DNA from: an uncultured Collinsella sp.
Lineage (GTDB): Bacteria > Actinomycetota > Coriobacteriia > Coriobacteriales > Coriobacteriaceae
DNA: 64,000 nt
NCBI GenBank assembly: GCA_934668875.1
Contig: CAKUON010000003.1
Span: 1-64,000 of the forward strand
Reading direction: 5' to 3'
Under the pieces are notes generated by a model that worked only from the letters and a program-made list of their open reading frames with translations, was not told the origin of the DNA and did not search any database. Positions 1 to 8,536 of this stretch are shown in pieces (positions within the stretch are counted from its first letter, which is position 1; each line of letters opens with the position of its first letter). A program made the translations under genes and the position numbers.

Positions 1-432
1 CGGTGTCCCCTTCCTTTCAAGAAAGGGAAGAGGCGGGGCATGCCCCGCCTCTTACACCACATCTCTGCGCGCTACCCCCTTGATGTGAATAAATTCCATC
101 AAGGGCTTCTTTTATAAACAAAATAAATGTATCCGCAACGGTAACAGTACTCATATTTGCCATTTTTTGGCCACAGCCCTTCAGAGGATCTACGAAAACG
201 GTTCTGTGCCGGCATCCGGGGACGGTCCTTGGTTGTTGCCTGTTCAAGAATGTCCCCAACGACTAGTCGTTTAAAAACGTCCTCAATGACTAGTCCGCTT
301 ACCTGCGAATTTTGACCGTTGGGCGGGATGCTCTGCGGTTGCCGCAAAAACGTTTTGCATATCGGGTACAACGGGCTTTACGTGAGTAAAGTGCGCGCCG
401 CGTCCACGTGTCGCGCTTTTAAAGGAGGCCCC
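1..432. other. Intergenic region upstream of pckA
   Basis: No convincing gene is seen here. Positions 28-53 form a perfect 26-base palindrome (13-base arms, GC-rich), probably the terminator of a gene left of the window. Positions 199-222 carry a GTGCCGGCA...GGGGAC stretch that recurs near 46378-46435. Positions 263-282 are nearly identical (19 of 20) to 54284-54303 upstream of rho, and a second GACTAGTC follows at 288-295. A weak TTGACC box lies at 309-314. An upstream in-frame extension of pckA starting at 319 lacks a ribosome binding site and is not adopted. Confidence 0.6.
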
Positions 433-2103
433 ATGCCTGGTGTTACCCCTGCAGAAGTTTTGTCCAACTTTGGTCTTACGCTGGTCGAAGATCCCGCCGA
501 GAATCAGCCCCGTCTGCTGGTCGATCTACCCGCCGCGGAGCTCGTCGAGCACGCCGTCCGCCGCGAAGAAGGCCGCATGGCATCCAATGGCGCACTCGTG
601 ATCGAGACGGGGGAGCGCACCGGCCGTTCGCCCAACGACCGCTTTATCGTCGACACGCCCGACGTGCACGACAAGATCGCCTGGGGTGCCGTCAACCGAC
701 CACTTTCGATCGAGAGCTACGAGACCATCAAGGCCGGTATCGTCAACTATCTCAACGAGCGCGATGTGTTCGTCACCCGCGGCATGGCCGGCGCCGACCG
801 CAACCACACGCGTCGACTGCTCGTTGCCTGCGAGCGTGCCAGCCAGGCACTCTTTATTAAGCAGATGCTCGCCCGCCCGCTCGCCCGCGAAATCGCGCGC
901 ACCGGCGAGCCGGACTTTTGCGTGCTCGCCGCTCCCGGCTACCAGTGCGATCCCGCCATTAAGGGCCTCAACTCCAGCGCCGCCGTGGTCATCAACTTCC
1001 AGGAACGCGTGATTCTGGTCGCCGGCACCGGCTACTCCGGTGAGATCAAAAAGTCGATCTTCAGCGTCATGAACTACCTGCTGCCCGTCGAGGACGACGT
1101 GCTGCCCATGCACTGCTCGGCCAGCATGGATCCTGTCACGCACGAGACCGCCGTGTTCTTTGGCCTGTCCGGCACCGGCAAGACCACGCTTTCGGCCAAC
1201 CCCACGCGCCTACTGATCGGCGACGACGAGCACGGTTGGTCCGACATGGGCATCTTCAACATCGAGGGTGGCTGCTACGCCAAATGCGAGGGCCTGGACG
1301 CGTTCCACGAGCCCGAAATCTTCAACGCCGTCCGCTTTGGTGCCATATGCGAAAACGTGGTGCTCGACGAGAACCGCAAGCCCAACTACGACGACATCTC
1401 GATCACGCACAACACGCGCGTGGCATACCCTGTGGAGCACATTCCCAACGCGTGGACCAAGGGCATGGGCACCACCCCAAGCGTCGTGCTCTTCCTGACC
1501 TGCGATGCCTTTGGCGTGCTGCCGCCCATCTCACGCCTGACGGCCGACGCCGCCATGTATCACTTTGTGACGGGCTTTACGGCCAAGATCCCCGGCACCG
1601 AGGTCGGCGTCACCGAGCCCACGCCCACGTTCTCTTCGCTGTTTGGCGAGCCGTTTATGCCGCTCGACCCCATGGTCTACGCTAAGATGCTCGGCGAGCG
1701 CATCGCCGACGGTCGCACCCGCGTCTATCTGGTCAACACCGGCTGGATCGGCGGCGGCTACGGCGTGGGCCATCGCATTGAGCTGGCCTACACGCGCGCC
1801 CTGGTCGCGCGCGCCCTCGACGGCACCATCGAGGACAGCGAGTTCGTCCACGACGATATCTTTAACGTCGACATTCCCACCACGTGCCACGGTGTGCCCG
1901 ACGGCATCCTGGTGCCGCGCCAGTACTGGCAGAGCACCGCTCGCTACGACGAGGCCGCGCACAACCTGGCCGTCATGTTCGAGGAGAACTTCGAGAAGAA
2001 GTACTCGCACCTGCCCGAGTCCGTCAAGGCCGCCGGTCCGCACGCTCAGGTGCACGCTGACGCCCGCCATCGCGGCCGCGGCTTGTTGGGACTCCGACAC
2101 TAA
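433..2103 (+). CDS. pckA: Phosphoenolpyruvate carboxykinase (ATP)
   Basis: Interconverts oxaloacetate plus ATP with phosphoenolpyruvate, CO2 and ADP in the cytosol, a central step in gluconeogenesis or anaerobic CO2 fixation. The 556-residue product has the ATP-PEPCK P-loop GLSGTGKTT at about residues 244-252, followed by the metal/nucleotide-binding segment GDDEHGWSD near 263. Overall length is close to the usual 520-540. The start at 433 follows a strong AAAGGAGG (421-428); the frame is open back to 319 but has no Shine-Dalgarno there. It stands alone and ends in a palindromic terminator. Identity is secure from the motifs and full-length similarity. Confidence 0.95.
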   Translation: MPGVTPAEVLSNFGLTLVEDPAENQPRLLVDLPAAELVEHAVRREEGRMASNGALVIETGERTGRSPNDRFIVDTPDVHDKIAWGAVNRPLSIESYETIKAGIVNYLNERDVFVTRGMAGADRNHTRRLLVACERASQALFIKQMLARPLAREIARTGEPDFCVLAAPGYQCDPAIKGLNSSAAVVINFQERVILVAGTGYSGEIKKSIFSVMNYLLPVEDDVLPMHCSASMDPVTHETAVFFGLSGTGKTTLSANPTRLLIGDDEHGWSDMGIFNIEGGCYAKCEGLDAFHEPEIFNAVRFGAICENVVLDENRKPNYDDISITHNTRVAYPVEHIPNAWTKGMGTTPSVVLFLTCDAFGVLPPISRLTADAAMYHFVTGFTAKIPGTEVGVTEPTPTFSSLFGEPFMPLDPMVYAKMLGERIADGRTRVYLVNTGWIGGGYGVGHRIELAYTRALVARALDGTIEDSEFVHDDIFNVDIPTTCHGVPDGILVPRQYWQSTARYDEAAHNLAVMFEENFEKKYSHLPESVKAAGPHAQVHADARHRGRGLLGLRH

Positions 2104-2117
2104 CGTTGCTTCAGACC

Positions 2118-2159
2118 CAAAACCACCATAAAGGGGACAGGCGCCTTTGTGGTGGTTTT
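2118..2159 (+). terminator. Palindromic terminator, CCACCA family copy 1
   Basis: Arms AACCACCATAAAGG and CCTTTGTGGTGGTT flank an asymmetric loop with GGGGACAGGCG, followed by a short T-run. It lies 15 bases after pckA and probably ends its transcript. Related copies at 3077, 4655 and 5060 occur in both loop orientations. Confidence 0.75.
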
Positions 2160-2181
2160 ACTCGCGCGGATGACTCGGGTT

Positions 2182-2286
2182 ACAATACGCCTGACATATC
2201 GCTCCCTTCTCCGGATGGGGGCAGCGTAAGCGCTCTTGTGGCGGCACCGTAGGACTTTGAAGGTGGCCGTCGTAAGGGCGCTTTTT
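2182..2286 (+). promoter_or_regulatory. Promoter and terminator-containing leader of the B3/B4 gene
   Basis: A TACAAT -10-like box at about 2182-2187 is followed by a first hairpin (about 2205-2226). A second, longer hairpin has outer arms 2230-2235 and 2276-2281, an inner CACC/GGTG pairing, and a T5 run at 2282-2286. This is the layout of an attenuated leader upstream of a gene with an aminoacyl-tRNA-editing-like domain. A CGGCACCG stretch inside is loosely reminiscent of a T-box, but no specifier stem could be assigned. Riboswitch identity is therefore not claimed. Confidence 0.4.
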
Positions 2287-2330
2287 GTTTAGGCACCCGG
2301 GCTCGGGCGCATGCTATGAAGGGAGAGCAC

Positions 2331-3050
2331 ATGAAGAGTTTCGTTGCCGAGGATTCGTTTTGGGAGCTATTTCCGCAGGCGGCTGTCGGTGTTGTGGTCG
2401 TAAAGGGCATGAAGCCCGCGGCTCAGATTCCTCAAGAGGACGTGGATGCGATTGCGGCGTTGCTCGACCGCGCCAATATCGACGCGGAGCGTCATCTGAC
2501 CAGCGATACTATCAGCGAGAACGCACCGGTCAAGGCATGGCGCGAGGCTTATCGGCTGTTCAAGACCAAAAAGGGCGCCCGCTGCTCGATCGAGAACTTG
2601 CTCAAGCGCGTGCTCAAGGGCAAACCGGTGGGCCACATTACGCCCGCGGTGGACATCTACAACACGGTGTCGCTGACCTACGCGCTGCCCGTTGGCGGCG
2701 AGGACCTACATGCTATCGAGGGCGATCTGCGGTTAGCGGTGACCGACGGTGGCGATGCGTTTCTGCCGCTTGGCGAGGAGGCGGATGACCCGACGCTGCC
2801 CGGCGAGCTCGCCTACATCGATGATGCGGGCGCCGTATGCCGCTGCTGGAACTGGCGCGACGGCGTTCGAACGGCCCTGTCCGATGATTCGGCCGATGCG
2901 TTCCTGGCGATTGAGTGCGTGGAGCCCGAGCGGATGGGGGATTGCCAGGCCGCGATCGATCGCTTAGCCGAGCTGCTCGAGCGCTATCTGGGAGCGACGG
3001 TTGTCGTTAAGACGCTTGTGACCCGCGACGATCCTTGCGCGGAGCTGTAG
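2331..3050 (+). CDS. B3/B4 tRNA-binding domain protein
   Basis: The 239-residue product resembles the free-standing B3/B4 domain family, related to the editing module of phenylalanyl-tRNA synthetase beta. Such proteins are thought to bind tRNA or mischarged aminoacyl-tRNA; a specific reaction for this one is not established. Features seen are the central KGKPVGHITPAVD stretch and the alternating beta/helix pattern typical of the family. The start at 2331 is chosen over 2316 because AAGGGAG sits just upstream. The leader with an internal terminator suggests attenuation. The gene is monocistronic and ends in a CCACCA-family terminator. Confidence 0.75.
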   Translation: MKSFVAEDSFWELFPQAAVGVVVVKGMKPAAQIPQEDVDAIAALLDRANIDAERHLTSDTISENAPVKAWREAYRLFKTKKGARCSIENLLKRVLKGKPVGHITPAVDIYNTVSLTYALPVGGEDLHAIEGDLRLAVTDGGDAFLPLGEEADDPTLPGELAYIDDAGAVCRCWNWRDGVRTALSDDSADAFLAIECVEPERMGDCQAAIDRLAELLERYLGATVVVKTLVTRDDPCAEL

Positions 3051-3076
3051 CGACGCCTAGAACCTATTGATGCCCC

Positions 3077-3117
3077 AAACCACCACAAAGGTGCCTGCCC
3101 CCTTTGTGGTGGTTTTT
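3077..3117 (+). terminator. Palindromic terminator, CCACCA family copy 2 (loop inverted)
   Basis: AAACCACCACAAAGG and its complement enclose TGCCTGCCC, the reverse complement of the loop type seen at 2134. A T5 run follows. The same arms with a flipped loop indicate insertion of the same element in the opposite orientation. Confidence 0.75.
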
Positions 3118-3220
3118 ATGTTGATGGGTTTACAAATGGGATATTTGGGTATGGGTGTTGCCTTGTGCGGCTAAGATGTTTACCCGTTAGCATCATGCAA
3201 GCGAAAGGCGGTCGTCTCCC

Positions 3221-3670
3221 ATGCAGCAGAACGACGAGACACGTTTCGAGGACTTTGTCGGACTGATCAGCGGGCTCTACAAGGAGATCCAGCGCATTAA
3301 GACATCCGAGGGCGCAAGGCTGGGCCTCAAGGGCTCCGACGTTATGTGCCTGTACTATCTTGAGCGTAGCAAGGACGGCTTGACTGGTGCTGACCTGGCT
3401 CGCATGGCAGGCGTGACCCGTGCCGCCGTCTCGCGCACGCTCGCGCATCTGGAGGAGGGCGGCTACGTCGAGGTCGATGATTCGGGCGATGCCGCCGTTA
3501 AGTATCGTGCTCCGGTGCGCCTGACCGCTCTAGGCGGCGAGAGCATGAGCGAGGCGGACCGCATCATTCGCGAGGTGCTCGATACCACCGGTAAGGCTAT
3601 GGGTGTGGAGCAGCGCGAGCAGATGTATGCGTCGCTGCGCACGATTCTCAACACCCTGCGCGAGATCTAA
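3221..3670 (+). CDS. MarR-family transcriptional regulator
   Basis: The 149-residue protein has the MarR architecture: N- and C-terminal dimerisation helices around a winged helix-turn-helix at about residues 45-105. The recognition helix region reads GVTRAAVSRTLAHLEEGGYV. Such proteins are cytosolic dimeric DNA-binding repressors or activators that respond to small ligands. The downstream degV gene is in the same direction but 120 bases away, so co-regulation is possible but not shown. No operator could be assigned. The target and ligand are unknown. Confidence 0.85.
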   Translation: MQQNDETRFEDFVGLISGLYKEIQRIKTSEGARLGLKGSDVMCLYYLERSKDGLTGADLARMAGVTRAAVSRTLAHLEEGGYVEVDDSGDAAVKYRAPVRLTALGGESMSEADRIIREVLDTTGKAMGVEQREQMYASLRTILNTLREI

Positions 3671-3789
3671 GGCCGCCAAGGCATTTACTTCCAATTAACA
3701 ACTGCATCGTCCCGTTTGAGCGCGTTCGCCGTGCCGGGACATTGTTGTCAAAATTCCCTGCGCGAGACCTGCGCAAGAAAGGATTCGCT

Positions 3790-4644
3790 ATGTCCGTCCG
3801 CATTATTACCGATTCCGCCAGCGATATGTCGCCGGCTGAGCACCCCGCTCTGCGTGTTCTGCCGCTGTCCGTCACCTTTGGTACCGATGTGTACATGGAT
3901 GGCGTCGATATCGATCATCAGCGCTTTTACGAGATGCTCGTGGAGCGCGATGAGCTGCCCAAGACCGGCCAGGTCAACCCGTACTCGTTTTCGCAGGCTA
4001 TTGTCGAGGCGCGTGAGGCCGGCGACGAGGCAGTGATTATTACCGTGGGCGCCAAGCTTTCGGGCACCAATCAGAGTGCCCGTACCGCACTTGCCGAGGC
4101 GCCGGGCGGCGACGTGTATGTGGTTGATAGCAATAACGTTACCCTGGGTGAGCGCGTGCTGGTCGAGTATGCCCTGCGCCTAGTGGACGAGGGCCAGGGC
4201 GCGGCCCAGATTGCGGCGGCTGTCGAGGCCGTCCGTGACCGCGTGGTGGTTATTGGTCTGCTCGAGACGCTGGAGTACCTGGTGCGCGGCGGTCGCCTGT
4301 CTGCTGCTGCCGGCGCCGTGGGCACGCTGCTCAACGTAAAGCCCGTTGTGGCTGCCGAGGACGGTCTGATCGTGCAGCTGGGCAAGGCGCGCGGTTCCAA
4401 GAACGGACGTAACCTGCTCAACCAGAAGGTCGAAAAGGCAGGCGGCATCGACTTTTCCATGCCGCTGGCGCTCGGCTATACGGGCCTTTCGGATGCGGTG
4501 CTCAAGAAGTATATCGAGGACAGCGCGGCACTGTGGGCTGGTCACACCGAGGGCGAACTGCCCGTTCACACCATCGGCGCCACCATCGGCACCCATGTAG
4601 GCCCCGGCGCCGTAGCCGTAGCCTTCTTCCAGCCCGTCAACTAG
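3790..4644 (+). CDS. DegV family fatty-acid-binding protein
   Basis: The 284-residue protein starts with the DegV signature TDSASD at residues 7-12 and has the KLSGTNQSA lipid-binding loop at about residue 90. The C-terminal domain has GRLS and IGTHVGPGA signatures. Family members bind a fatty acid and, in Firmicutes, act as FakB partners of a fatty acid kinase; a kinase gene is not seen in this window. ATG 3790 is chosen because GAAAGGA lies 6-12 bases upstream; the frame is open back to 3742 without a ribosome site. It ends in a palindromic terminator. Confidence 0.88.
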   Translation: MSVRIITDSASDMSPAEHPALRVLPLSVTFGTDVYMDGVDIDHQRFYEMLVERDELPKTGQVNPYSFSQAIVEAREAGDEAVIITVGAKLSGTNQSARTALAEAPGGDVYVVDSNNVTLGERVLVEYALRLVDEGQGAAQIAAAVEAVRDRVVVIGLLETLEYLVRGGRLSAAAGAVGTLLNVKPVVAAEDGLIVQLGKARGSKNGRNLLNQKVEKAGGIDFSMPLALGYTGLSDAVLKKYIEDSAALWAGHTEGELPVHTIGATIGTHVGPGAVAVAFFQPVN

Positions 4645-4654
4645 CTCACCTGCC

Positions 4655-4695
4655 AAAACCACCACAAAGGGGACGGACGCCTTTGTGGTGGTTTA
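4655..4695 (+). terminator. Palindromic terminator, CCACCA family copy 3
   Basis: AAACCACCACAAAGG (4656-4670) and its complement (4680-4694) enclose GGACGGACG, the same orientation as copy 1. It sits between degV and the MGMT-like gene, within 30 bases of the next start codon. Confidence 0.75.
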
Positions 4696-4723
4696 TGCTA
4701 TTCCGGATGGAAGGGAGCGAGCA

Positions 4724-5044
4724 ATGGCGTCTGAGGGCTTTTTTGAACGGGTGTACGAGGTGGTCGAGCAGATTCCCGAGGGGATGGTCGCCACCTACGG
4801 TCAGGTGGCGCTGCTCGCCGGTCGTCCGCGGAGTGCGCGGTACGTGGGCTACGCGCTTCACGACAATCCGCGCCCTGGTCAGATTCCCTGTCATCGCGTG
4901 GTGTTTGCCGATGGCCGCATTTGCGAGGGCTTTGCGTTTGGCGGCCCCGATGCTCAGCGTGAGCTCTTAATGGGGGAGGGCGTGACGTTTACCGATCCCA
5001 TGCACGTCGACCTGGGCGCCTGTCGTTGGCCGGCCGGGCTTTAA
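4724..5044 (+). CDS. MGMT-family DNA alkyltransferase-like protein
   Basis: A 106-residue protein consisting only of the C-terminal MGMT fold. It retains the PCHR motif with the reactive cysteine at about residue 56, so it is not an ATL protein of the tryptophan-substituted type, which lacks that cysteine. The YGQVALLAG segment is the helix-turn-helix that inserts into the DNA minor groove. It may remove alkyl groups from O6-alkylguanine or act as a lesion sensor. ATG 4724 follows AAGGGAG; the frame opens upstream at 4685 inside the terminator and is not used. Stand-alone small MGMT proteins of this size are common. Confidence 0.85.
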   Translation: MASEGFFERVYEVVEQIPEGMVATYGQVALLAGRPRSARYVGYALHDNPRPGQIPCHRVVFADGRICEGFAFGGPDAQRELLMGEGVTFTDPMHVDLGACRWPAGL

Positions 5045-5059
5045 CGGCTTGCTCGCGCC

Positions 5060-5098
5060 AAAACAACCACAAAGGTGCCTGTCCCCTTTGTGGTGGTT
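5060..5098 (+). terminator. Palindromic terminator, CCACCA family copy 4 (loop inverted)
   Basis: Arms AACAACCACAAAGG and CCTTTGTGGTGGTT surround TGCCTGTCC, the reverse complement of GGACAGGCA. One arm mismatch is present. It ends the MGMT-like gene. Confidence 0.7.
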
Positions 5099-5401
5099 CT
5101 AGTTTACCTGAGCTAACTTATGGAGAAGGTATGGTGAGGTAGTTTCACACTAGAAAGTAAACCACGGTGAACTATATTGTATTCAGCAACGGAGCAGGCC
5201 ATAGGCGATGAAAAAGCCTGCCCTGTTGAGTTTGATTCGCATTCCTCCCCTCTGTGCGATTCAACGGTGTACTTCGGGAAAGCGCCCGTCGGCTGCCATG
5301 GCCGGCGGGCGCTTTCCTGTAATCATGGGACAAAACATCAGGTCCGTTATCCCAAAATGAGGTGCCGACGTTTGGCCTTAGGGCGGCACAAACTTTGATT
5401 G
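5099..5401. other. Intergenic region with a strong hairpin
   Basis: No convincing gene. A GC-rich inverted repeat at 5278-5316 (16-base arms, GAAAGCGCC...GGCGCTTTC) has no good T-run on either strand, yet could end transcripts. A leftward 19-codon frame starting near 5243 has an AGGGGAGGA ribosome-like site but no recognisable product. Nothing else is seen. Confidence 0.45.
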
Positions 5402-5695
5402 TTAGTCCCGCTTGCAGCAACCGATCTTTGTAAACCCCTGCGGCGCCTCTTCGCTCGCGGGGATTCTTGGGCTGTTGCTTCCCAGATACGCCTCTACATG
5501 CCGCGCGAACGCTTGCCACGACCACTCGTCTTTATCGGCCTCAAGCCGATCGGGAGAAATCGCGTTGAACAGGCACGTTGGAATTTCGTGCTCGTGCAGA
5601 TTCTTGGCGATACAAGGCGTGCAGCCCTTGTCGTGGTTGACAGGGTTAAACGGGCATTTCCGGTCGTTGCATGTACAAAACGCAACTGAGCTCAT
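5402..5695 (-). CDS. Cysteine-rich DUF6485-like protein
   Basis: The 97-residue product has a cysteine cluster in the first third (CTCNDRKCPF, then CTPC and later C in PTCLF), consistent with metal binding, followed by a helical segment containing WSWQAFARHVEAYL. It resembles the small DUF6485 family found in anaerobic gut bacteria; the function is not known. The start has GGAGCC upstream at normal spacing. It is monocistronic and leftward, facing the MGMT gene. Confidence that it is a gene is good; the family name is by recollection of the cysteine pattern. Confidence 0.7.
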   Translation of the reverse strand: MSSVAFCTCNDRKCPFNPVNHDKGCTPCIAKNLHEHEIPTCLFNAISPDRLEADKDEWSWQAFARHVEAYLGSNSPRIPASEEAPQGFTKIGCCKRD

Positions 5696-5851
5696 GGGGC
5701 TCCTTCCAGTCGGTCGGCTCTGCTGTAAAACGCTGCCGCATGTTAAAACAATAGGGCGTCATTGCTTAACAGAATATAGTCTTAGGGTGCTTGCGACTTA
5801 GGGGTTCTGCCGAGCGGCTGAATACCTCGGCGACCGACCTCTGAAGAAAAC

Positions 5852-5894
5852 AAAACCGCCGCAATGAGGATTGTGTACTCATCGCGGCGGTTTT
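5852..5894 (-). terminator. Rho-independent terminator of trpS
   Basis: AAAACCGCCGCAATGAG pairs with CTCATCGCGGCGGTTTT around a 9-base loop, just after the trpS stop on the leftward strand, followed there by a T-rich tail. Confidence 0.85.
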
Positions 5895-5920
5895 GTTTGA
5901 CTGCTGTTTATTGTTCTCGG

Positions 5921-6970
5921 CTAGTACACCATGCCCATGGCGTCCTGAACCTCGGCCAGGGTCTGCTCGGCGATCTCATTGGCGCGGCGATTGCCCTCGT
6001 GCAGTACGTCCTTGACGTAATCCAGGTCGTTCTCGTAGCGCTGGCGACGCTCGCGGATCGGCGCGAAGTACTCGTTGACGGCCTCGGTCACGTACTTCTT
6101 GAGTTGGCCGGAGCCGCCCATGCCAATCTCCTCGGCAATCTCGACCTCGGAACGACCGGTGCAGATGGCGGCCGTCGAAAGCAGACCGGATACGCCGGGG
6201 CGGTTCTCGGGATCGAACGTGATCATGCGCTCAGAATCGGTCTGGCTCTTCTTGATGCGCTTTGCCGTCTCCTCCGCGGTCATCGAGATGTTGATGGCGT
6301 TGCCGTAGCTCTTGCTCATCTTGCGACCGTCCAGGCCCGGCAGTAGCGGGGTCTCGGACAGCAGCGCTTCGACCTCGGGGAACACTTTGCCGTAGCGGTT
6401 GTTAAAGCGGCGGGCGATGGTGCGGGTGAGCTCGATGTGCGGCAGCTGGTCGCGACCGACGGGCACCACATTGCCCTTGCAGAACAGGATGTCGCAGGCC
6501 TGGTGCACCGGGTAGGTGAGCAGAAGGCCGGTGAGCTCGTGGCCCGAGGCCTCCATCTCGGCCTTGACCGTGGGGTTGCGCGCCAGCTCGGCCTCGGAGA
6601 CCAGCGACAGGAACGGCAGCATGAGCTGGTTGGCGGCGGGCACGGCGGAGTGCGCGTAAATCATGGTCTTGTCGGGGTCGATGCCGCAGGCAAGGTAGTC
6701 CATGACCATGTTGTACACGTTGTCCTGGATGTGCTCGGTCGTGTCGCGGTCAGTGATGACCTGGTAGTCGGCGATGAGCACGTTGGTCTTGGCGCCCATG
6801 TTCTGCAGCTCAACACGGCCCTTGAGGGTGCCGAAGTAGTGACCCAGGTGCAGACGGCCGGTGGGGCGGTCGCCGGTGAGCATGGTGAACTTTTCGGGCG
6901 TTTTGGCCAGGCCCTCGCGAATGGCGTTGCTCTTTTGCAGCGCGACTTCGTAGCTGTTCTCGTTTGGCAT
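5921..6970 (-). CDS. trpS: Tryptophanyl-tRNA synthetase
   Basis: Charges tRNA-Trp with tryptophan using ATP. The 349-residue class I synthetase has the HIGH-type motif within RPTGRLHLGHY near residue 30 and the KMSKS loop GRKMSKSYGN in the second half, with NVLIADYQVITD between. Length matches bacterial TrpRS. The start MPNENSYEVAL at 6970 is supported by TAGGAGC directly upstream. The frame continues to 7126 but that extension is low-complexity and lacks a ribosome site. It is followed by a clear terminator. The identification is secure. Confidence 0.95.
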   Translation of the reverse strand: MPNENSYEVALQKSNAIREGLAKTPEKFTMLTGDRPTGRLHLGHYFGTLKGRVELQNMGAKTNVLIADYQVITDRDTTEHIQDNVYNMVMDYLACGIDPDKTMIYAHSAVPAANQLMLPFLSLVSEAELARNPTVKAEMEASGHELTGLLLTYPVHQACDILFCKGNVVPVGRDQLPHIELTRTIARRFNNRYGKVFPEVEALLSETPLLPGLDGRKMSKSYGNAINISMTAEETAKRIKKSQTDSERMITFDPENRPGVSGLLSTAAICTGRSEVEIAEEIGMGGSGQLKKYVTEAVNEYFAPIRERRQRYENDLDYVKDVLHEGNRRANEIAEQTLAEVQDAMGMVY

Positions 6971-7129
6971 GATTGCTCCTAACGTTCGTTTGCAGGTCTT
7001 GATGATAGCGTGTTTATTGAGATGGGCGGGCGCGAGTGGATGAGGGGCTGTCAAGGGCCGGCTTTCATGTCCGCCGCGGCGTCCGCGCGAACGGCCGCCA
7101 ACGCCTTGGCCCATCCTCACCAGCAAACC

Positions 7130-8329
7130 CTAGCGCCTGTGGTGGCGCTCCTCCTTGCGTTCTTCTGCCGCCTGCTCCTCCTGCTTAAAGGCGGGATCGT
7201 CGGGGGTGACGAGCTCGTCCTCGTGCGTGCGCTTGTTGTAATGGTGGCGCAGCACGGGCTCAAACAGATGTAGATGCTTGGCAAAGGCCGCCGAGCCAAT
7301 GGCGAGCACTGTAAAGATGAGCACGCGCATGGGCACCTCGACCTGGTTAATCGCGGCGGCGCCGGCCGAAAGCATGATGCACCAGGCATAGATGAGCAGC
7401 ACGGCCTGTTTTTGGTTGTAGCCTTCTTGGATCAGGCGGTGGTGGATGTGACCCTTGTCGGCCTGCCCGATGCTAATGTGGGCGCGCTTGCGGCGCACGA
7501 TGGCGCTAAACGTGTCGATGATGGGCACGCCGGCAACGATGAGCGGGATGATAAGCGAGGTGAGCGCGGCGGTGCGGCTCACGTTGAGCAACGAGATGGA
7601 GCCCAGCGCAAAGCCCAGAAGCAGCGACCCCGAGTCGCCCAAGAAGATGCTTGCGGGGTTGAAGTTGTGTCGCAAAAAGGCCAGGCAGGCGCCAAAGAGC
7701 GCAATGGAGAGCGCGGCGGCGTCGATGCGGCCCGAGAGAACGGCCATCGAAAACATGGTGAACGACGCGATGCCGCAGATGCCCGTGGCCAAGCCGTCGA
7801 GGCCGTCGATGAGGTTAATGATGTTGGTGAATGCCACCAGATAGATCACGGTGATGGGGTAGGCGAGCCATCCGAGCATGATCTCGCCGGGGGCAAACGG
7901 GTTGACGATGACGCCGATGCGTAGGCCGCCCACGCAGGCGATGAGCGCGGCGAGGACCTGACCGGCCAGTTTTTGCTTGGGCTTGAGCTGGAAGACGTCG
8001 TCGATAGCGCCGGTCGCAAAGATGACGGTAAAGGAGAGCGCCAGCATGGGATAGCTAATGTGAAGACGCGGGTGCGGCACCAGGACGGGCGGCCAGCCTA
8101 GGTGCCAGGTGCCTAGGATTTGCACAATGCAGGCAACGACCAGGCCCAAAAACACCGCCGTTCCGCCCAAACGCGGGATGGGCTTGGTGTTGATGCGGCG
8201 CTTAGAAGGATAGTCGACGGCGTCGAGCTTAATTGCCAAGCGCTTGACCAGGGGCACCGTGAGGAAGGTCGTGATAAAGGCCGCCGCTGCCACGCATAGG
8301 TACGGTATGTAGCTCGGGGATGAAGCCAT
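7130..8329 (-). CDS. Undecaprenyl-phosphate GlcNAc-1-phosphate transferase (TagO/WecA type)
   Basis: A polytopic membrane enzyme of the MraY/WecA superfamily that transfers a HexNAc-1-phosphate from a UDP-sugar to undecaprenyl phosphate, starting wall teichoic acid or other surface polymer synthesis. Roughly ten hydrophobic segments are seen, with conserved cytosolic motifs NLIDGLDGLATG, FLGDSGSLLLG and GHIHHRLI. The C-terminal tail is charged and histidine-rich. The start is uncertain: ATG 8329 gives 399 residues beginning just before the first membrane segment; TTG 8347 is in frame. Neither has a good Shine-Dalgarno, so a leaderless transcript is possible. Confidence 0.88.
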   Translation of the reverse strand: MASSPSYIPYLCVAAAAFITTFLTVPLVKRLAIKLDAVDYPSKRRINTKPIPRLGGTAVFLGLVVACIVQILGTWHLGWPPVLVPHPRLHISYPMLALSFTVIFATGAIDDVFQLKPKQKLAGQVLAALIACVGGLRIGVIVNPFAPGEIMLGWLAYPITVIYLVAFTNIINLIDGLDGLATGICGIASFTMFSMAVLSGRIDAAALSIALFGACLAFLRHNFNPASIFLGDSGSLLLGFALGSISLLNVSRTAALTSLIIPLIVAGVPIIDTFSAIVRRKRAHISIGQADKGHIHHRLIQEGYNQKQAVLLIYAWCIMLSAGAAAINQVEVPMRVLIFTVLAIGSAAFAKHLHLFEPVLRHHYNKRTHEDELVTPDDPAFKQEEQAAEERKEERHHRR

Positions 8330-8536
8330 GAATCTAAAAACCGCCAAGCGTCGAAGGGAAAGGTCAAAAGAACGCCATGCGCAAAGGGCATAGCCGAATC
8401 ATGATACTCGACCAAGGGGGGTGCATGGAATTGCACGCAGCGATAATCACGCGCTTACCAGATATTGGGATGTTGTCGATGGCTTGTCGGGATGCCGGCG
8501 GGGATCCATGTGGACTGTAATGGTGATTTTCGGCAA

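Noticed and set aside
319-432. N-terminal extension of pckA
   Set aside because: The frame is open, but the strong Shine-Dalgarno and family length point to ATG 433.
5177-5398. Small frames in the 5100-5400 gap
   Set aside because: Their products follow from the GC-rich hairpin at 5278-5316 and lack ribosome sites; the one leftward 19-codon frame with a good site has no recognisable sequence.
6971-7126. N-terminal extension of trpS
   Set aside because: Arg/Gly/His-rich sequence atypical of TrpRS, no ribosome site, while ATG 6970 has TAGGAGC.
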